Shown: positions 1 through 10,562 of the stretch, piece by piece | Layout: every line of letters begins with the position of its first letter | Numbering within the stretch: the first letter of the stretch is position 1 | NCBI GenBank assembly: GCA_024449915.1 | Contig: JAMZAV010001737.1 | Coordinates: 62,001-126,000, forward strand | Length of the DNA: 64,000 nt | Direction: 5' to 3' | Source: Sweltsa coloradensis | Lineage: Eukaryota > Arthropoda > Insecta > Plecoptera > Chloroperlidae | Notes under the pieces: model-generated | The model's input: the letters and a program-made list of their open reading frames with translations, nothing else | Database searches by the model: none | Told to the model about the DNA's origin: nothing | Position numbers and translations under genes: made by a program

Positions 1-91
1 CATTGAGAACTGGAAACGTGTCGGGAAGTGCAAAATGACAAGAGTTGAATTTGCAAATTGGAAATGACCAATTGTAGGTAAAGGCAGAATC

Positions 92-3000
92 GTAATCGTT
101 AAACATAAACAATCTAGTCTGTATAAACATGAATTTGCCAATATACTTTGTATTAAATTTAATTTAAAAATGATGTAAAATTCAATTAGCAATAAACAGA
201 TGTACATGTTATTAAATCGAATATGTTTTAATAAACGCAAAGTAACAAGAGTTGAATCTGTAAAATGTAATGAACAAATACACACAAAGACCAAACCGTA
301 ATCGTTGAACATAAACAATTTAGTCGAGGGAATGTAGTCTTGGATATAATAAGCTACTTTAAATGTTTTTAATATCAATTATAATTGACAAATTACAAAA
401 TGTAATCAATGACTTAAAAGTACAAACTGTAAACGAGGAGACTATAATGTAATGTAAGGAATGAAATTAATGTCAAACGAGTAGGTTGTTTGATACCAAA
501 AGAGTAGAGTTTGGTAAATGTTTATAAACTGAAAATGTCTGAAAATATGTAAAATGTTTAATGTTGAATTTGAAAAACGAAAACGAGCAAATGTAGGCGA
601 AAGTCGAGCCGTAATCGTTTAATATAAACATTCTTGTTGTTGCACATGACCAAATTTAACACATGTAAAGATTATATGTGTAGTATAGTTGATGTAAATA
701 ACATTATAAAAGCGGAAAAATTGTATTTGAATAACACAATAAAGTTTTTAAATGTAATTCCAAAAGAAACAATATTAAAATCAAAAGTATTATACTCGTA
801 ATCGTTTAGTGTAAATATTATTAATCAATGTATTTGAAAGTGTACTCGACATTAATTGTAATTGAAGAAATGAACACGTCGTCTAATGTGCGACGGAGAG
901 ATTATTTTATATAAAGACTGTTGGCATGTTGTTAAATTGGTAAAGTAGTAGTAAGGCGTAAGTAAGTAGTAAACTAGAATAACGAAAATGAACGAATGTC
1001 TATATATAGATCAAACCGTAATCGTTAAACATAAACAATCTAGTATTTGTACGTGGACCAAACCAACACATGTAAAGATTAAATTTTCAAAGTCTTTGAT
1101 GTAAACACTATTATAAAAGAGGAACATTGTGTGTTTTGATGACGTAATGTAGATTATATATATATATATATTTCAATTTTAAATGTAACAATGTTGAACT
1201 AGTACTTTTATAGTTCAAGTAGCAAATAATTATGTAGTTTAAGCATTAGTTATTAAATATAAACAACCTTGGCGGTCCTCTAATGCGATACAACAAAACG
1301 AGAAAGAAAGAGACACAACTCGAGATGCAAAAGACGCGAATACTAGCCTACATGTACAAAGGTCGGTAATCGTTTAATATAAACATTCTTGTTTGTAAAA
1401 TTAAAAGGTTTTATTTTTTATTTTTAATAACAAACATTTTTGATTGCAATTTGGACCGCAAATTAATTTATAATTAAAATCAATGTAATAAGCATATGAT
1501 GAGTTTATTATTTTAATAGTTCCAAAAAAAAAAAAAACACTTACAAAATAAGCTTTGTCTAGCCATATATTTACACGTTGAGGGTAAATTTAAAAGGAAA
1601 ATAAATGTCAGTTTGTAAACCTCTGATAAGTATTGGCCTTGATTTAAACAGTTACAAGATTATAAAGATGCATAAAGTTTCAATGGTTAATTATAGATAA
1701 AGAAAACGATACAATGTCAAGCTTTGTCTGTTTATTTATTTATATGTCTAGAGTAAATGCAAAAGGTAAATGAATGTCAGTTTGTAAACCCGTTGGAAAT
1801 ACTACAAGACACAAGTATATTAAAAAAGGTAATAACGTTACCTACAACGAACAAAATTAATTAAAATTTTTAAATACGAATCAAAGATATTTAATGATTG
1901 AAAAGTTATACAACCTAGTGGTTAAAAAGAAGTAAAAGTTAGATGCAAGCCGATAATCAAAATTGTGAATATTCAATAAATTCTCGCATTTTTAATTACC
2001 ATATTGCAGGTATATTTGATTGAAAATGAATTACACATATTGACGAGAGGAAAATACAAAGTGAAAGTAAGCATCATTATACCTTTGTTTTTAATCGTTA
2101 AACATAAACATTTTTAAAACATTACAAACAATGCAAATTGATGTAATAAAGAGACGTAAATGTTTTGATTTAAAATGATTGTTTTAATTTTAAAGTTTGA
2201 AAAAATTATGTTTGTTTTTTTAACAAGGTAAATTTTTTTTTTTTTACAAATGTCAACGTTTTATAATTTTTTAAGGTTTTAGTTGAGAATTTTTTTCGTA
2301 AATAAAATACAAAAATCGATTATATCTAATAAAAACTTGAATTTATTCTCGAATCGATGGTAAATATAAAACCGTACAGGCTCTGACAATGTATTTCAAT
2401 TGAAAAAACAAGACATGAAACGTAGTTGACTTGTTTAAAAGTAATATTTCAATGCAAAAATGTAGTGAAAAAATGGTTTGTTTACATTTGGTAATCGTTT
2501 AATATAAACATTCTGCTCAAATACACAGCGCCTTGTATGTCAAACTCGAGTTTCGATCGCCAAAAGTATAGACCAAAGCAATCTATAGGAAAGATGAAAA
2601 AGTTTTTTGTTTTTCCCAAAAGAGATTTTCCAACTTCTGTTTTAGTAGGCTAGAACCCCAATCCCGTAATACTTGCGCGCAGTCACTATAGGGCAGTGAA
2701 TTGAATAACTAGTTATTTTAAATTTATATTATTTATATCGTGTTTAAAATGCTTCAAGTATTTTTCTATATTGATTTTTTATATGGATTCAGTTTAGTAA
2801 ACTACGAAAACAATTTAATAAATAAATCACTCGCATCTTTATTTATCTTTTTTCTTTTATCTACATGATGTACATAATATTTTTAATGTTACATTTTAAA
2901 AACGAAACAAGAAAATTTCAAACTAGGTTGATTTCGAGAAATTGAATGTAAATGCAAGATATCTATTTCAGTATAAATTAGTCGATAATTTTTATAGTAA

Positions 3001-4166
3001 AAAATTAAATACAAGCAATCAAATAAAAGTGAATATCGTAATTGTTTATTTTAAACATTCTCTTTTGGAAAATATTTTTTATTTTATTTACACTGTAGTG
3101 TGTTTGAAACCCTTGCACATGTACTTGGCTCATGTAAACATGACAAACTATTGCGGAACTCTCGTCATAACGAGGTGCGTAAAAAAAAACGCGCAAGTCC
3201 TACGGAATTGGAAATTCAAAGTGTATAAAGAAGTTTGCGGGATATCTTCTACAAGTGGCATAGGAAGACAACGTGAAATAAGTGATCAAAGGCGTCGATC
3301 CAAGGCAATAGGATAAAAGTAAAGAGCACAAAACAAAGTATAAGTAAAAAGTTTAAAGAGGGATTACCACAATTGTATTACGATTGGAGGTAAACCCATG
3401 TTGAGCATTGGTTTTGATTTTAATTACTATTAAGATTTTAAAGTTGTATAAAGTTTCAACGGCCAAATGTAGATGAAGAAAATGAGACGAGGTATGCAAC
3501 ACTAGATGAATTTATTTATAAACTAATAAATTTTATATAACCTTGTACAACGAGCGAGGCCAGAAAAGATTTCCAAAATTCTGAATACAAATAAATGATG
3601 GTTGTACAATTCAATAGCGCAAGGGAGTGATAAAAGACGACGAAACGAGTGTTTTACCAAGTTTTTTAATATATTGTTGTAAAATCATCTTATAATATGA
3701 CGAGATGAGAATGTAAAGTAAACACCATCACAACTTTGATTGTAACCGTCCAACTTGAACACTCTAAATATTCCAAAAACAATACAATCATCGATGAAAC
3801 AAAGAGTCGGAAATGTTTCGAATTGGAATATTATTTTAATAATAAAGTTTGAAAAAATTATGTTTGTTTTTTTAAACATGAAGATTTTTTTTTTCTTACA
3901 AATGTCAACGTTTAAAAAAATTCCAAGATTTTTTCCAAGAATTTTTTTTTAAATAAAAATACTAAAACAACTGTATTTACTTAAAACCCGAGTTTATTCA
4001 CAAACTGTTGATAAATAATTAATCACATGTAATCTGTCAATGTATTCAATTGAAAACACAAGACCCAGAATGCAAACAACATGTATAAAAGTAAGATTTT
4101 AATGTAAAAAATGTAGTGAAAAAATGGTTTGTTTACATTTGGTAATCGTTTAATATAAACATTCTA
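92..4166 (+). repeat. Twelve-copy interspersed motif, all in one orientation
   Basis: The word GTAATCGTTTAATATAAACA or a close variant starts near 92, 298, 612, 798, 1018, 1247, 1366, 2091, 2491, 3038, 3742 and 4142, always on the plus strand. The copies at 1247, 3038 and 3742 are degenerate. The core has the form GTTTA-NNN-TAAAC, an inverted pentamer around three variable bases, and usually contains ATAAACA, which fits the known forkhead-factor core RTAAAYA. In the first 1.4 kb the copies are spaced about 120-315 bp apart and their flanks are partly related, so they are probably the most conserved part of an irregular tandem repeat. Function is unknown. Confidence 0.75.
1590..2760 (+). repeat. 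Long direct duplication, copy A
   Basis: Pairs with copy B at 3370-4395. Matching blocks include a stretch beginning AAAGTTTGAAAAAATTATG (near 2192 and 3844), the recurring motif (2491 and 4142), and a block around a TATAGACC/TTTAGACC word downstream. The offset is about 1651 bp over most of the length and about 1770 bp at the left end, so indels have accumulated. Confidence 0.75.
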
Positions 4167-4395
4167 CTCCAATACACAGCGCCTTGTATGTCAATCTCGA
4201 GATTCGACCGCCAAAAGTTTAGACCAAAGCAATCTATAGGAAAGAGAAAAAAGTTTTTTGTTTTTTTCTAAAAAAAATTTTCCGACATTTATAATAGGCT
4301 CCAATCCCGAAATACTTTTAGATTTAGTTTTAGACGGCAATTAGTTATTTTTAAATTTATATTATTTATTTTAATTTTAAAAAGCTTCCTGGCAA
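3370..4395 (+). repeat. Long direct duplication, copy B
   Basis: Second copy of the 1590-2760 unit. Similarity is strongest at 3840-3890 and 4110-4260. It ends close to the left limit of the Helitron remnant, so the duplicated block could be related to that element. Confidence 0.75.
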
Positions 4396-4588
4396 AGATG
4401 TTATTAATATTATTATGTACCTCTCGTGCACTCGTAATGCAAGTGATTGATTTGGTTTTTCTTGTCGAGGTGTTGTGTGGTTTGTTATTGTCTCGAGTTT
4501 CATTGTTTTCTCCTGTCAATATTGGAATTCCAAGCAATGGAAAGGTAAGTTTTTCAATTTATATTATTAATTTATTAAATAGACTTGT

Positions 4589-5211
4589 TTAATTAACTAG
4601 AGCTTCTCGTTCGCGACCAACTTCAAAGTAAATGTTTTGCATATGTAGCAAATGAATGTCCAGTCTCATCACAGACACGTTCCTGCTGCTATTTGCAAAT
4701 TTAAACAAATGCCAAGCGGCCTCTACAGAGCAAACACTGTGTCCGTTAATGTAGTCGAGCACCTCATCGTGCACCACGACGTCTTGTCGATTGACAACGT
4801 CGGAACGCACCTCGACTGTGGCAAAACTTGAATCTCCAGTTGCAGCTTGCTTGAAAATGTAGGGAGCCGATTCTAAACCTATGCATACGTGCACGTTCAA
4901 ATGCGCCTCAAACATTGTCAATAGATACGGATTGTAAGGGATTACGTGGCGGTTGTCGACAACGCGTCTGCAATCTACAACGTGATGGCGACCGTCTTGG
5001 CGACGCCTGTAGAACGCCGTTCCCGATTCGACGACAGTGTTTGCGCGAAATGACTGTGGGTATTTTCTGTTGCATTCGCCGTTACCATATACTCTGCACT
5101 GTGTTTCGGGAATGTTTTCGCACGGCTTGTGAATCATTAGACTAGTCACCAGGCGGTAAAGGTTCGGATCCGTATTCTTGTCGGGCAACTCGGCACACAC
5201 TATCCTGTCTA
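4589..5211 (-). pseudogene. Helitron Rep/helicase fragment, downstream half
   Basis: The minus-strand reading frame of about 203 codons matches the conserved Helitron region downstream of the Rep domain. Recognisable blocks, in order, are an AELPD-type block, MIHKPC with a nearby cysteine pair, a tyrosine/arginine-rich patch, VIPYNPYLL, an AHLNVHVC block, and an ending LLHMQNIYF. These occur in the same order in intact Helitron proteins. The helicase domain expected further downstream is absent: the frame stops at 4589. The upstream part of the same gene lies at 7204-7690, separated by an inserted inverted-repeat element. Helitrons are rolling-circle transposons whose Rep-helicase nicks and transfers a single strand. 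This copy is a relic. Confidence 0.85.
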
Positions 5212-5213
5212 TA

Positions 5214-7201
5214 GGCCTCCGAAGTAGACTGTGGCGCAGCCCTAGCGGCAGAAGTGTGTCAACTGGGAAGGTGACGCGTGCTACGGGAAATGGCTGGTAA
5301 AGATGCGGATTTAAACGCGCGAGGCAACAAATTAATCGCTAGCTTTGTACAAGGTGGTACAACTAGCAAGTAGTTTGTATTTGTTGTGTTGTTAGATGTG
5401 GTGACTGATACGAGAGCAAGCAAAACTCTAGCATTTATCAACTGGTCTTCGAATTAACAGATGAAGTAGACGGGTTTAGAAGACTGGATGGAGTAAACTT
5501 AAATTTTTTAAAGGGCCTACTATATTAATACTAGAGGTATAACTATTCTACTAGGCGTTTGATTCAAGTACAGACATGTCCTGAGTATTAATCATACTAT
5601 AATTAGGCTACATTATTTTAGTGAAACCTAGGATTTCAGCTAGGCCTACAAATGTAGGTCTAAAATCGCAAGTCATGATTCATGAACAATACATTAAAAC
5701 CTTCATCGACAATAATTACGAAGATCATGACATGCAAAGCCTTATTGACATTACATAATTTAGACTGGACAGTGGACACATAATGCCCAGATAGGCCTAC
5801 ATACATTACACATACACATACCTACACATGGGTGGGGCGACTCTTATCCCCCCCCCCATTTTACTGACATAAGCAATAGTTATAAGTTAAACTTACGTTT
5901 TTTATGGGTTAAGAAAATTAGCCTTTTTGAGTGACATCAATAACATAGCCGTGCTCAGTAATTTATGTTTATAAAGTGTGCACAAAAGACATTTTTTCAG
6001 CATTCCATTAGGCCTAACTTAGGTTTTAATTATGCAATGGTCACCCTTGAATTTGATTAGTAAAATCACAAAATTTCGTGCATTATAAGATAGTAGATAC
6101 TATTAGCCTATATGCAAAACATTCACTGACAATGCACTAAATATGTTCACAATTGAAATGTATTACAACCGATTTGTGAAGGTTTCGTCAAGTAATTTGA
6201 GTGCATTGCATCTTTGAAAATACGTTTGCATTAATGAATGTTTTGTGTTTACAAACAAACGATGCATTAAATGTCCCCTATTAAAACGGTATCAAATTAA
6301 CTATAGGGGTTGACTCCTTCAAGATAGCACCCCTCCCCCCCCCCCGAATCATTTGAATATATCTCTTGAAATAAGTTAACTCTCTTGTGTACAAACTTGC
6401 ACAATGTACTGTACAAGCAATGTAGGCCTATTGTATTGTACATTATTTTTCGAAATACGGTAGGGGGAGGGGGGGGGCGGCAACTTGTCCTACCCCAATT
6501 TAACGTCATCCTTGAGAAAGGAATGTCCAAAGAATAGAGCAATTAATTTAAGTGAACTCATTACCTAGCATTCATCATATTGACAAAACAAAACTTTTCG
6601 TCAGGATTGCTGGTGACGGTTTTTGTTCCGACAACTTCCTGTATGAAGTCTCGAGTGTTGTATGACCTGCATCCCGTACTTATTATTGTAATGAACCAAA
6701 TCTCCTTCAAAAATCAGAATAGCCATCTGCAAATATTATTCATGCATCTAATTGTAGGCCTGCTCGAACATTTCTTTTCACACTGTATTTAGAATCGTGC
6801 AATTCTGTATGTGTTATTATTGATAAGGATCTATGCATTATTTATTCAATAATTTTTAATAATATTATATTGATTTTGGTCCTGGGTTAAAGAGCGTACC
6901 GTGCACTTGCCGCATTCTAGCAACCTTGGCGGGAAAGTACAACAAGTTAACAAATAATAAAGCTACTATTATTTTCGTACAAATCTACATTATTTTCCTT
7001 TATTTAAGTGTTAATGTTCGTATAGCAGCTCCCCTTTTCCAACAAACCACTAATAAAGTGCGCAAAGTAACATTTATGTGCATCAATGTAGCACGATCCT
7101 ATGGTTTACACCAGCCATTTTCAAATCGTGTCACCTTCTAAACTCCTCTCGGGTGCCGCTAGGGATCGACGGTGGCGCGGCGCGCGGCTACTTCGGAGGC
7201 C
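5214..7201. mobile_element. 1,988-bp TIR DNA transposon inserted in the Helitron gene
   Basis: Both ends begin with the perfect inverted 14-mer GGCCTCCGAAGTAG, and weaker inverted similarity continues for about 90 bp, including blocks CCCTAGCGGCA and GAAGGTGAC. The dinucleotide TA flanks both ends (5212-5213 and 7202-7203). Removing the element and one TA makes the Helitron frame continuous, which fixes the boundaries. No transposase frame was found inside. The interior has several C- or G-runs and AGGCCTA-type words, so this is probably a non-autonomous element. TA duplication points to a Tc1/mariner-like or other TA-targeting superfamily, but the terminal sequence is not one I can assign. 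Confidence 0.85.
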
Positions 7202-7203
7202 TA

Positions 7204-7690
7204 TGGTGGCCGTTGTTGTGCACTGGTCTCCGTCAGACAGCACCAAGATGATGTGCGCGTGCGGTGTGCCCTGATTGCTGTATTGTATAGTGTAGACGTA
7301 AGCCAATACGATGCCAAGTACTTGATGTTTGTACAATTGTTGAATTAGACAATCCAGTTTTAGACGAAAACTCGAGCAATCAGGTCTGGTCTGTCTATTG
7401 GATCCGCACCTTGGCGTGTCAATCCAGCAACAATTTCTGGCCACCGAAGATTTTCCGTAAATGTTACAATTAGGTGTGGCTTGCCAAATTCGCGTAAAAT
7501 TGCCAACGTGTCTAGATAATTTTCTTTACGATGACGCGGCTACTCGTGTAAAGTGGATGGCAACGTAACTACTCGTCCGATCGTGGCGTCTTCATCAACG
7601 TCACATCCTTGGACGTGTTCACTCAACTTGGTGTAAGATACAACGCGAAGATTAGACTGTTTATTGCGTACAAACAATAACCTTGTAGCC
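7204..7690 (-). pseudogene. Helitron Rep fragment with HUH motif, upstream half
   Basis: Minus-strand translation from about 7683 shows Helitron Rep landmarks in order: a NLRVVSYTKLSEHV block, IGRVVTLPS, FGKPHLIVTFT followed by WPEI, then VYTIQYSNQGTPHAHI. The HAH triplet is the metal-binding HUH motif of rolling-circle Rep nucleases. There is at least one in-frame stop (near 7542), so the gene is dead. The frame runs to the TA at 7202 and continues at 5211 once the inserted element is ignored. The first part of the protein, upstream of 7690, is missing. It is replaced by a SINE-tail repeat. Confidence 0.88.
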
Positions 7691-7795
7691 GTCGGGGCCT
7701 GCAGGGTTGGCTTGGTCTCTTTGATTTAAAGTCCCCCACTGAAAATCAGTTATATAACTGAGTGGGCAGACTCTAAATAAAATTTATTTATTATT
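7690..7795 (+). repeat. SINE 3'-tail copy 1
   Basis: Starts GTCGGGGCCTGCAGGGTTGG, contains a hairpin formed by CCCACTGA and TCAGT...GTGGG blocks, and ends with AGACTCTAAATAAA and an A/T-rich tail. The same unit recurs at 7870-8012 and, on the minus strand, at the end of the tRNA-headed SINE at 53470-53895, so this is a 5'-truncated SINE copy. Confidence 0.7.
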
Positions 7796-7808
7796 TATTT
7801 ATTTATTT

Positions 7809-7862
7809 AGAGCTTGGCTGCCGTTTTTTTTTTTTTTACAAATTTTTGTATTTGGGGGGTCA
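7809..7862 (+). repeat. Fragment related to the 54-kb inverted repeat
   Basis: GAGCTTGGCTGCCG followed by a T-run, ACAAATTTTTG and a G-run matches both arms of the inverted repeat at 54160-54690. It sits between two SINE-tail copies, so it is probably a piece of the same repeat family. Confidence 0.55.
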
Positions 7863-7869
7863 GGATATA

Positions 7870-8012
7870 TATATACACAATCTTTGGTTGGTTATCGCTC
7901 ACTCGTCGATTGCGTCGGGGCCTGCAGGGTTGGCTTGGTCGCTTTGATTTAAAGTCCCCCACTGAAAATCAGTTATATAACTGAGTGGGTAGACTCTAAA
8001 TAAAATTTATTT
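7870..8012 (+). repeat. SINE 3'-tail copy 2
   Basis: Repeats copy 1 almost exactly from 7914 (223 bp downstream of the first). It also shares about 45 bp to the left, including GCTCACTCGT, with the SINE at 53470-53895. A MITE is inserted directly after its A/T-rich tail. Confidence 0.7.
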
Positions 8013-8025
8013 TATTATTTTATTA

Positions 8026-8188
8026 CAGTGTCCCGTAACAGCATCCTTGAAAAGCTTGGCCAAATAAAATTTGCATGATATTACGTTTGAATTAATTAGA
8101 AAAAAAACTTGGATGAACTTTTACGTTTAAATTAATATTGCAAATTCTATTTTGCCAAGCTTTTCAAGGATGCTGTTACGGGCCACTG
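8026..8188. mobile_element. 163-bp Tc1/mariner-like MITE
   Basis: Terminal inverted repeats of about 50 bp begin CAGTG and share the block CCCGTAACAGCATCCTTGAA; TA lies on both sides (8024-8025 and 8189-8190). Short length, no coding capacity, CAGTG ends and TA duplication are the usual marks of a Tc1/mariner-type MITE. Confidence 0.88.
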
Positions 8189-8190
8189 TA

Positions 8191-8701
8191 CGTTTATGAA
8201 TTAAGAATGCGCAAATGTGGAAGGGTAGAATGAGCTTGGCCCTTTTTAGATCTCATTTCTTTTGTGTGTGTAAGGTTTTTCTGTATTTTTACAAGTTTTT
8301 GTTATGTGTGTGTCTATTATGACCGTTAACCATAAGCTACCTTAAATTTTTGATACTAGTCCTATTGCATAGAATAGAAGCACTGTATCAGTTTCATCCA
8401 GGCTTTTTGTTATCCATGTAATACCGGACATGATCAGCTAGCTCGATTTAACAGAGTTTTACTTTTGTTTTTAAAATGTATATATTTAGGAAATCATAGG
8501 CACTACATTTTCTAATAAATTTTGTGAAGAGTTTCTTTAGACATCAAGCTTTTCTTTTAAGTTCATTCAAGTTCATGCTACAAATCCATCTGTACTGTCA
8601 ATTTTCTTCTTATAGCCTTAATTGTTTAGAGCCAGCCGGCATGACTATAGTGAGCATGCTGTGATGGCTGATTGGAAGTGGTATAAATTTACTGCAGCAT
8701 C
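8191..8701. other. Intergenic sequence, nothing recognised
   Basis: About 510 bp between the MITE and the Gypsy-A target site. I see no reading frame of note, no inverted repeat and no RNA gene. Confidence 0.5.
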
Positions 8702-8706
8702 TATAT

Positions 8707-8869
8707 TGTAATAGATCGATCTTATGGTCATAATCGATTGTTGTGGACCAATCGATATAATTATCGAGTTGGTCTAGGCCAAGTCAGTAATGTAATGGCG
8801 TGCCTTCAATAAAAACACGTATTCAATAATGTATCTTCCTATTTATTATTTACGGTTATACCCATCACA
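8707..8869 (+). repeat. Gypsy-A 5' LTR
   Basis: Begins TGTAATAG and ends CATCACA. It carries an AATAAA signal near 8809 and a short inverted block around TAATCGATTG/CAATCGATAT. It matches 45626-45784. Confidence 0.92.
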
Positions 8870-8886
8870 TGGCGCCGTCGAAAAAA
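8870..8886 (+). promoter_or_regulatory. Gypsy-A primer binding site
   Basis: TGGCGCCGTCG follows the 5' LTR directly. A TGG start next to the LTR is the usual sign of a tRNA 3'-end primer site for minus-strand synthesis. Confidence 0.75.
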
Positions 8887-8944
8887 AGTCACAATAATCA
8901 AAGCATATTATATATTAAGCATTAGGTAGAATCAGTGACTCACA

Positions 8945-9418
8945 ATGGATTTAAAACAACCGAAACCAATGAAATTTGACGGCGTCCTAGCGAACAACTG
9001 GCGGTTATGGAAGCAAAAATTCCAGGTATAGGGCTACATGCTCGCGACGGGAATAAATGAAAAAGAAGAGAAAACGAAATGTGCGATCTTACTACACACC
9101 ATCGGTGACGAAGCACTGGAAATATATAATACGTTTCCTAATATACCAGAAGCCAAGGTGGAGGATCTGATTCAACAGTTCGAGGACTACTTCACGCCGA
9201 AAAAGAACGTCACATACGAACGACATCGTTTTTATTCACGAAACCAAAACTTGGGTGAGTTATTTGATTCATTCCTCACCGATCTAAGGGCAAAGGCAAA
9301 GACTTGTGAGTTCGGTACGCTGCAAGAAGAAATGATCAGAGACAAAGTGGTGATAGGCATCAATCAACAATGAAACCGTACGTGAAAGATTGCTTCAGGA
9401 CAGCAGATTAACGCTGAC
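8945..9418 (+). pseudogene. Gypsy-A gag, N-terminal part
   Basis: Starts at ATG 8945 in good context (cacaATGG). The protein has the layout of small Gypsy gag: an F-x-G...NW-x-x-W-K opening, then a helical domain with LLHTIGDEALEIYNTF and a D-x-L-x-x-F-E-x-Y-F-x-P-K block. A stop near 9027 replaces a tyrosine-type codon, and a one-base shift near 9370 breaks the frame just before BEL1 interrupts the gene. The frame resumes at 39313 after BEL1, where the CTGAC duplication lies. Gag normally packages the element RNA. This copy cannot make a full protein. Confidence 0.85.
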
Positions 9419-10043
9419 TGTTCGCGCCGATTATTTTTTGTATTTTCGTCGCTTTGTTTAGTGCTATTTTCATTGTATTTGTCTTTTCATCTTTTCATTT
9501 TGGTTTTGACTCCAGTCGTTTTGTCATGTGATTTGGTCAGCCAATCACGTTCGTTTTCTGCTTATCTTCCATTTGGATTCGCATATCGCTCATCCCTAGT
9601 TAGTTCAGTTCGCGACGGTCTGTCGTATCCGAAAGGTCGCTCTCTTGTTATCTAGTTCTCGCCCATACATGGGCATAACCACTTCTCTCGTACTCCCTGC
9701 ACTGTTTTCTGAGTGCAGTTTTCGCCATTGCTGCGATATTAAGTTCTCTGAACAATTCTTCCGTTTCTCTTCTCTACTCTTCCAACTGGACAGCTCTATT
9801 TACCCTTTCCTATTTTCCCACGACGTCTGTTTCACTGACGTCGCGACGCCACGTCACAAGAAAGTTCGCCAACATCTGAACCGCACGACGTCGTGGGCAG
9901 CCCGTCTCAGGAAGTATCTGCGCTTTCATGTAAGTTCTCTTGTGCATTTATTTCCTATATTTCTTCCTTGTTCTCTTTGCTCTATAAAAAACTAGTAATT
10001 ACAGTCCACTTAAAATCTCGGTGTAGGCATCTCGGCCTAAACA
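9419..10043 (+). repeat. BEL1 5' LTR
   Basis: 625 bp, T- and C-rich, with TG...CA ends and a CTATAAAAA box near 9980. Nearly identical to 38689-39312. The open frames within it are LTR sequence rather than genes. Confidence 0.93.
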
Positions 10044-10046
10044 AAC

Positions 10047-10063
10047 TGGTCCTCCGAACCGGA
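10047..10063 (+). promoter_or_regulatory. BEL1 primer binding site
   Basis: TGGTCCTCCGAACCGG lies three bases after the 5' LTR, the expected place and TGG start for a tRNA primer site. The tRNA was not identified. Confidence 0.65.
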
Positions 10064-10562
10064 TGCAAACTTTTCTTCTTTCATTTTGGATTTTCATCAT
10101 TTGTTTTCTCATTGTATTGTACTTATTCGCTAAAGTTGCTGTGTATTTTTGTATATCTCGTGCTTTTGTTCACGTTCTCTGGCGTCACGATATCTCTCGC
10201 TGGATATCGTTGGTTCGTTCTCAGGCATTCGACGTCTGATTTTCTTTGCATAATTGTTCCTCGATTTCTTTCTGGTATGTGTTTTTTCTCTGTCTCTAAA
10301 GCACATATTATATTAGTGATTTTTCTTGTGTTTTTGCTCTCGTCTCGCGTGATTTTATACACGCATCGTTTTCGCTCATACACTGTTTGCAATGACGTGT
10401 CAATATACGTAACTGCTCTTTCTCTCCTTGTGTTCACGTCATTGCTTGGTTTATTATTGTCTCGTGTGTTTATTTAATAAACCGTGCTCACTGTTTTGAA
10501 TTGTTCTCTTCCGTGTTTTTTGTCGTTTGTTCTCCGTTTGGTACTTGTACCTATCGTTCACC
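10064..10562 (+). other. BEL1 untranslated leader
   Basis: T-rich 500-bp stretch between the primer site and the gag start. An open frame crosses it, but it is low-complexity hydrophobic coding from T-rich DNA and resembles no family. Confidence 0.6.

Larger units (their letters stand above)
1..4588. other. AT-rich DNA without a supportable gene
   Basis: Very AT-rich, with short chance reading frames only; none resembles a known family. A 124-codon frame at 2942-3316 has the AT-driven composition of its surroundings (many Asn, Lys, Tyr, Ile). The stretch is dominated by a recurring motif and a long direct duplication, listed separately, plus a short (TA)n run near 1155. It adjoins the decayed Helitron on its right, so it could be Helitron 3' sequence or captured DNA, but no Helitron 3' terminus was identified. 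Confidence 0.6.

Noticed and set aside
2942..3316. 124-codon plus-strand frame in the AT-rich region
   Set aside because: Composition follows the local AT-rich DNA, no motif is present, and a repeat motif copy lies inside it.
4398..4592. Hydrophobic 50-residue frame ending at AAAGGTAAGT, like a signal-peptide exon with a splice donor
   Set aside because: One donor-like site and a hydrophobic stretch are not enough; no acceptor or second exon was seen, and it abuts the Helitron relic.
9461..10477. Several plus-strand frames with hydrophobic, T-rich codons
   Set aside because: They lie in the BEL1 LTR and leader, and the LTR part is duplicated at 38752-39264. They reflect T-rich DNA.
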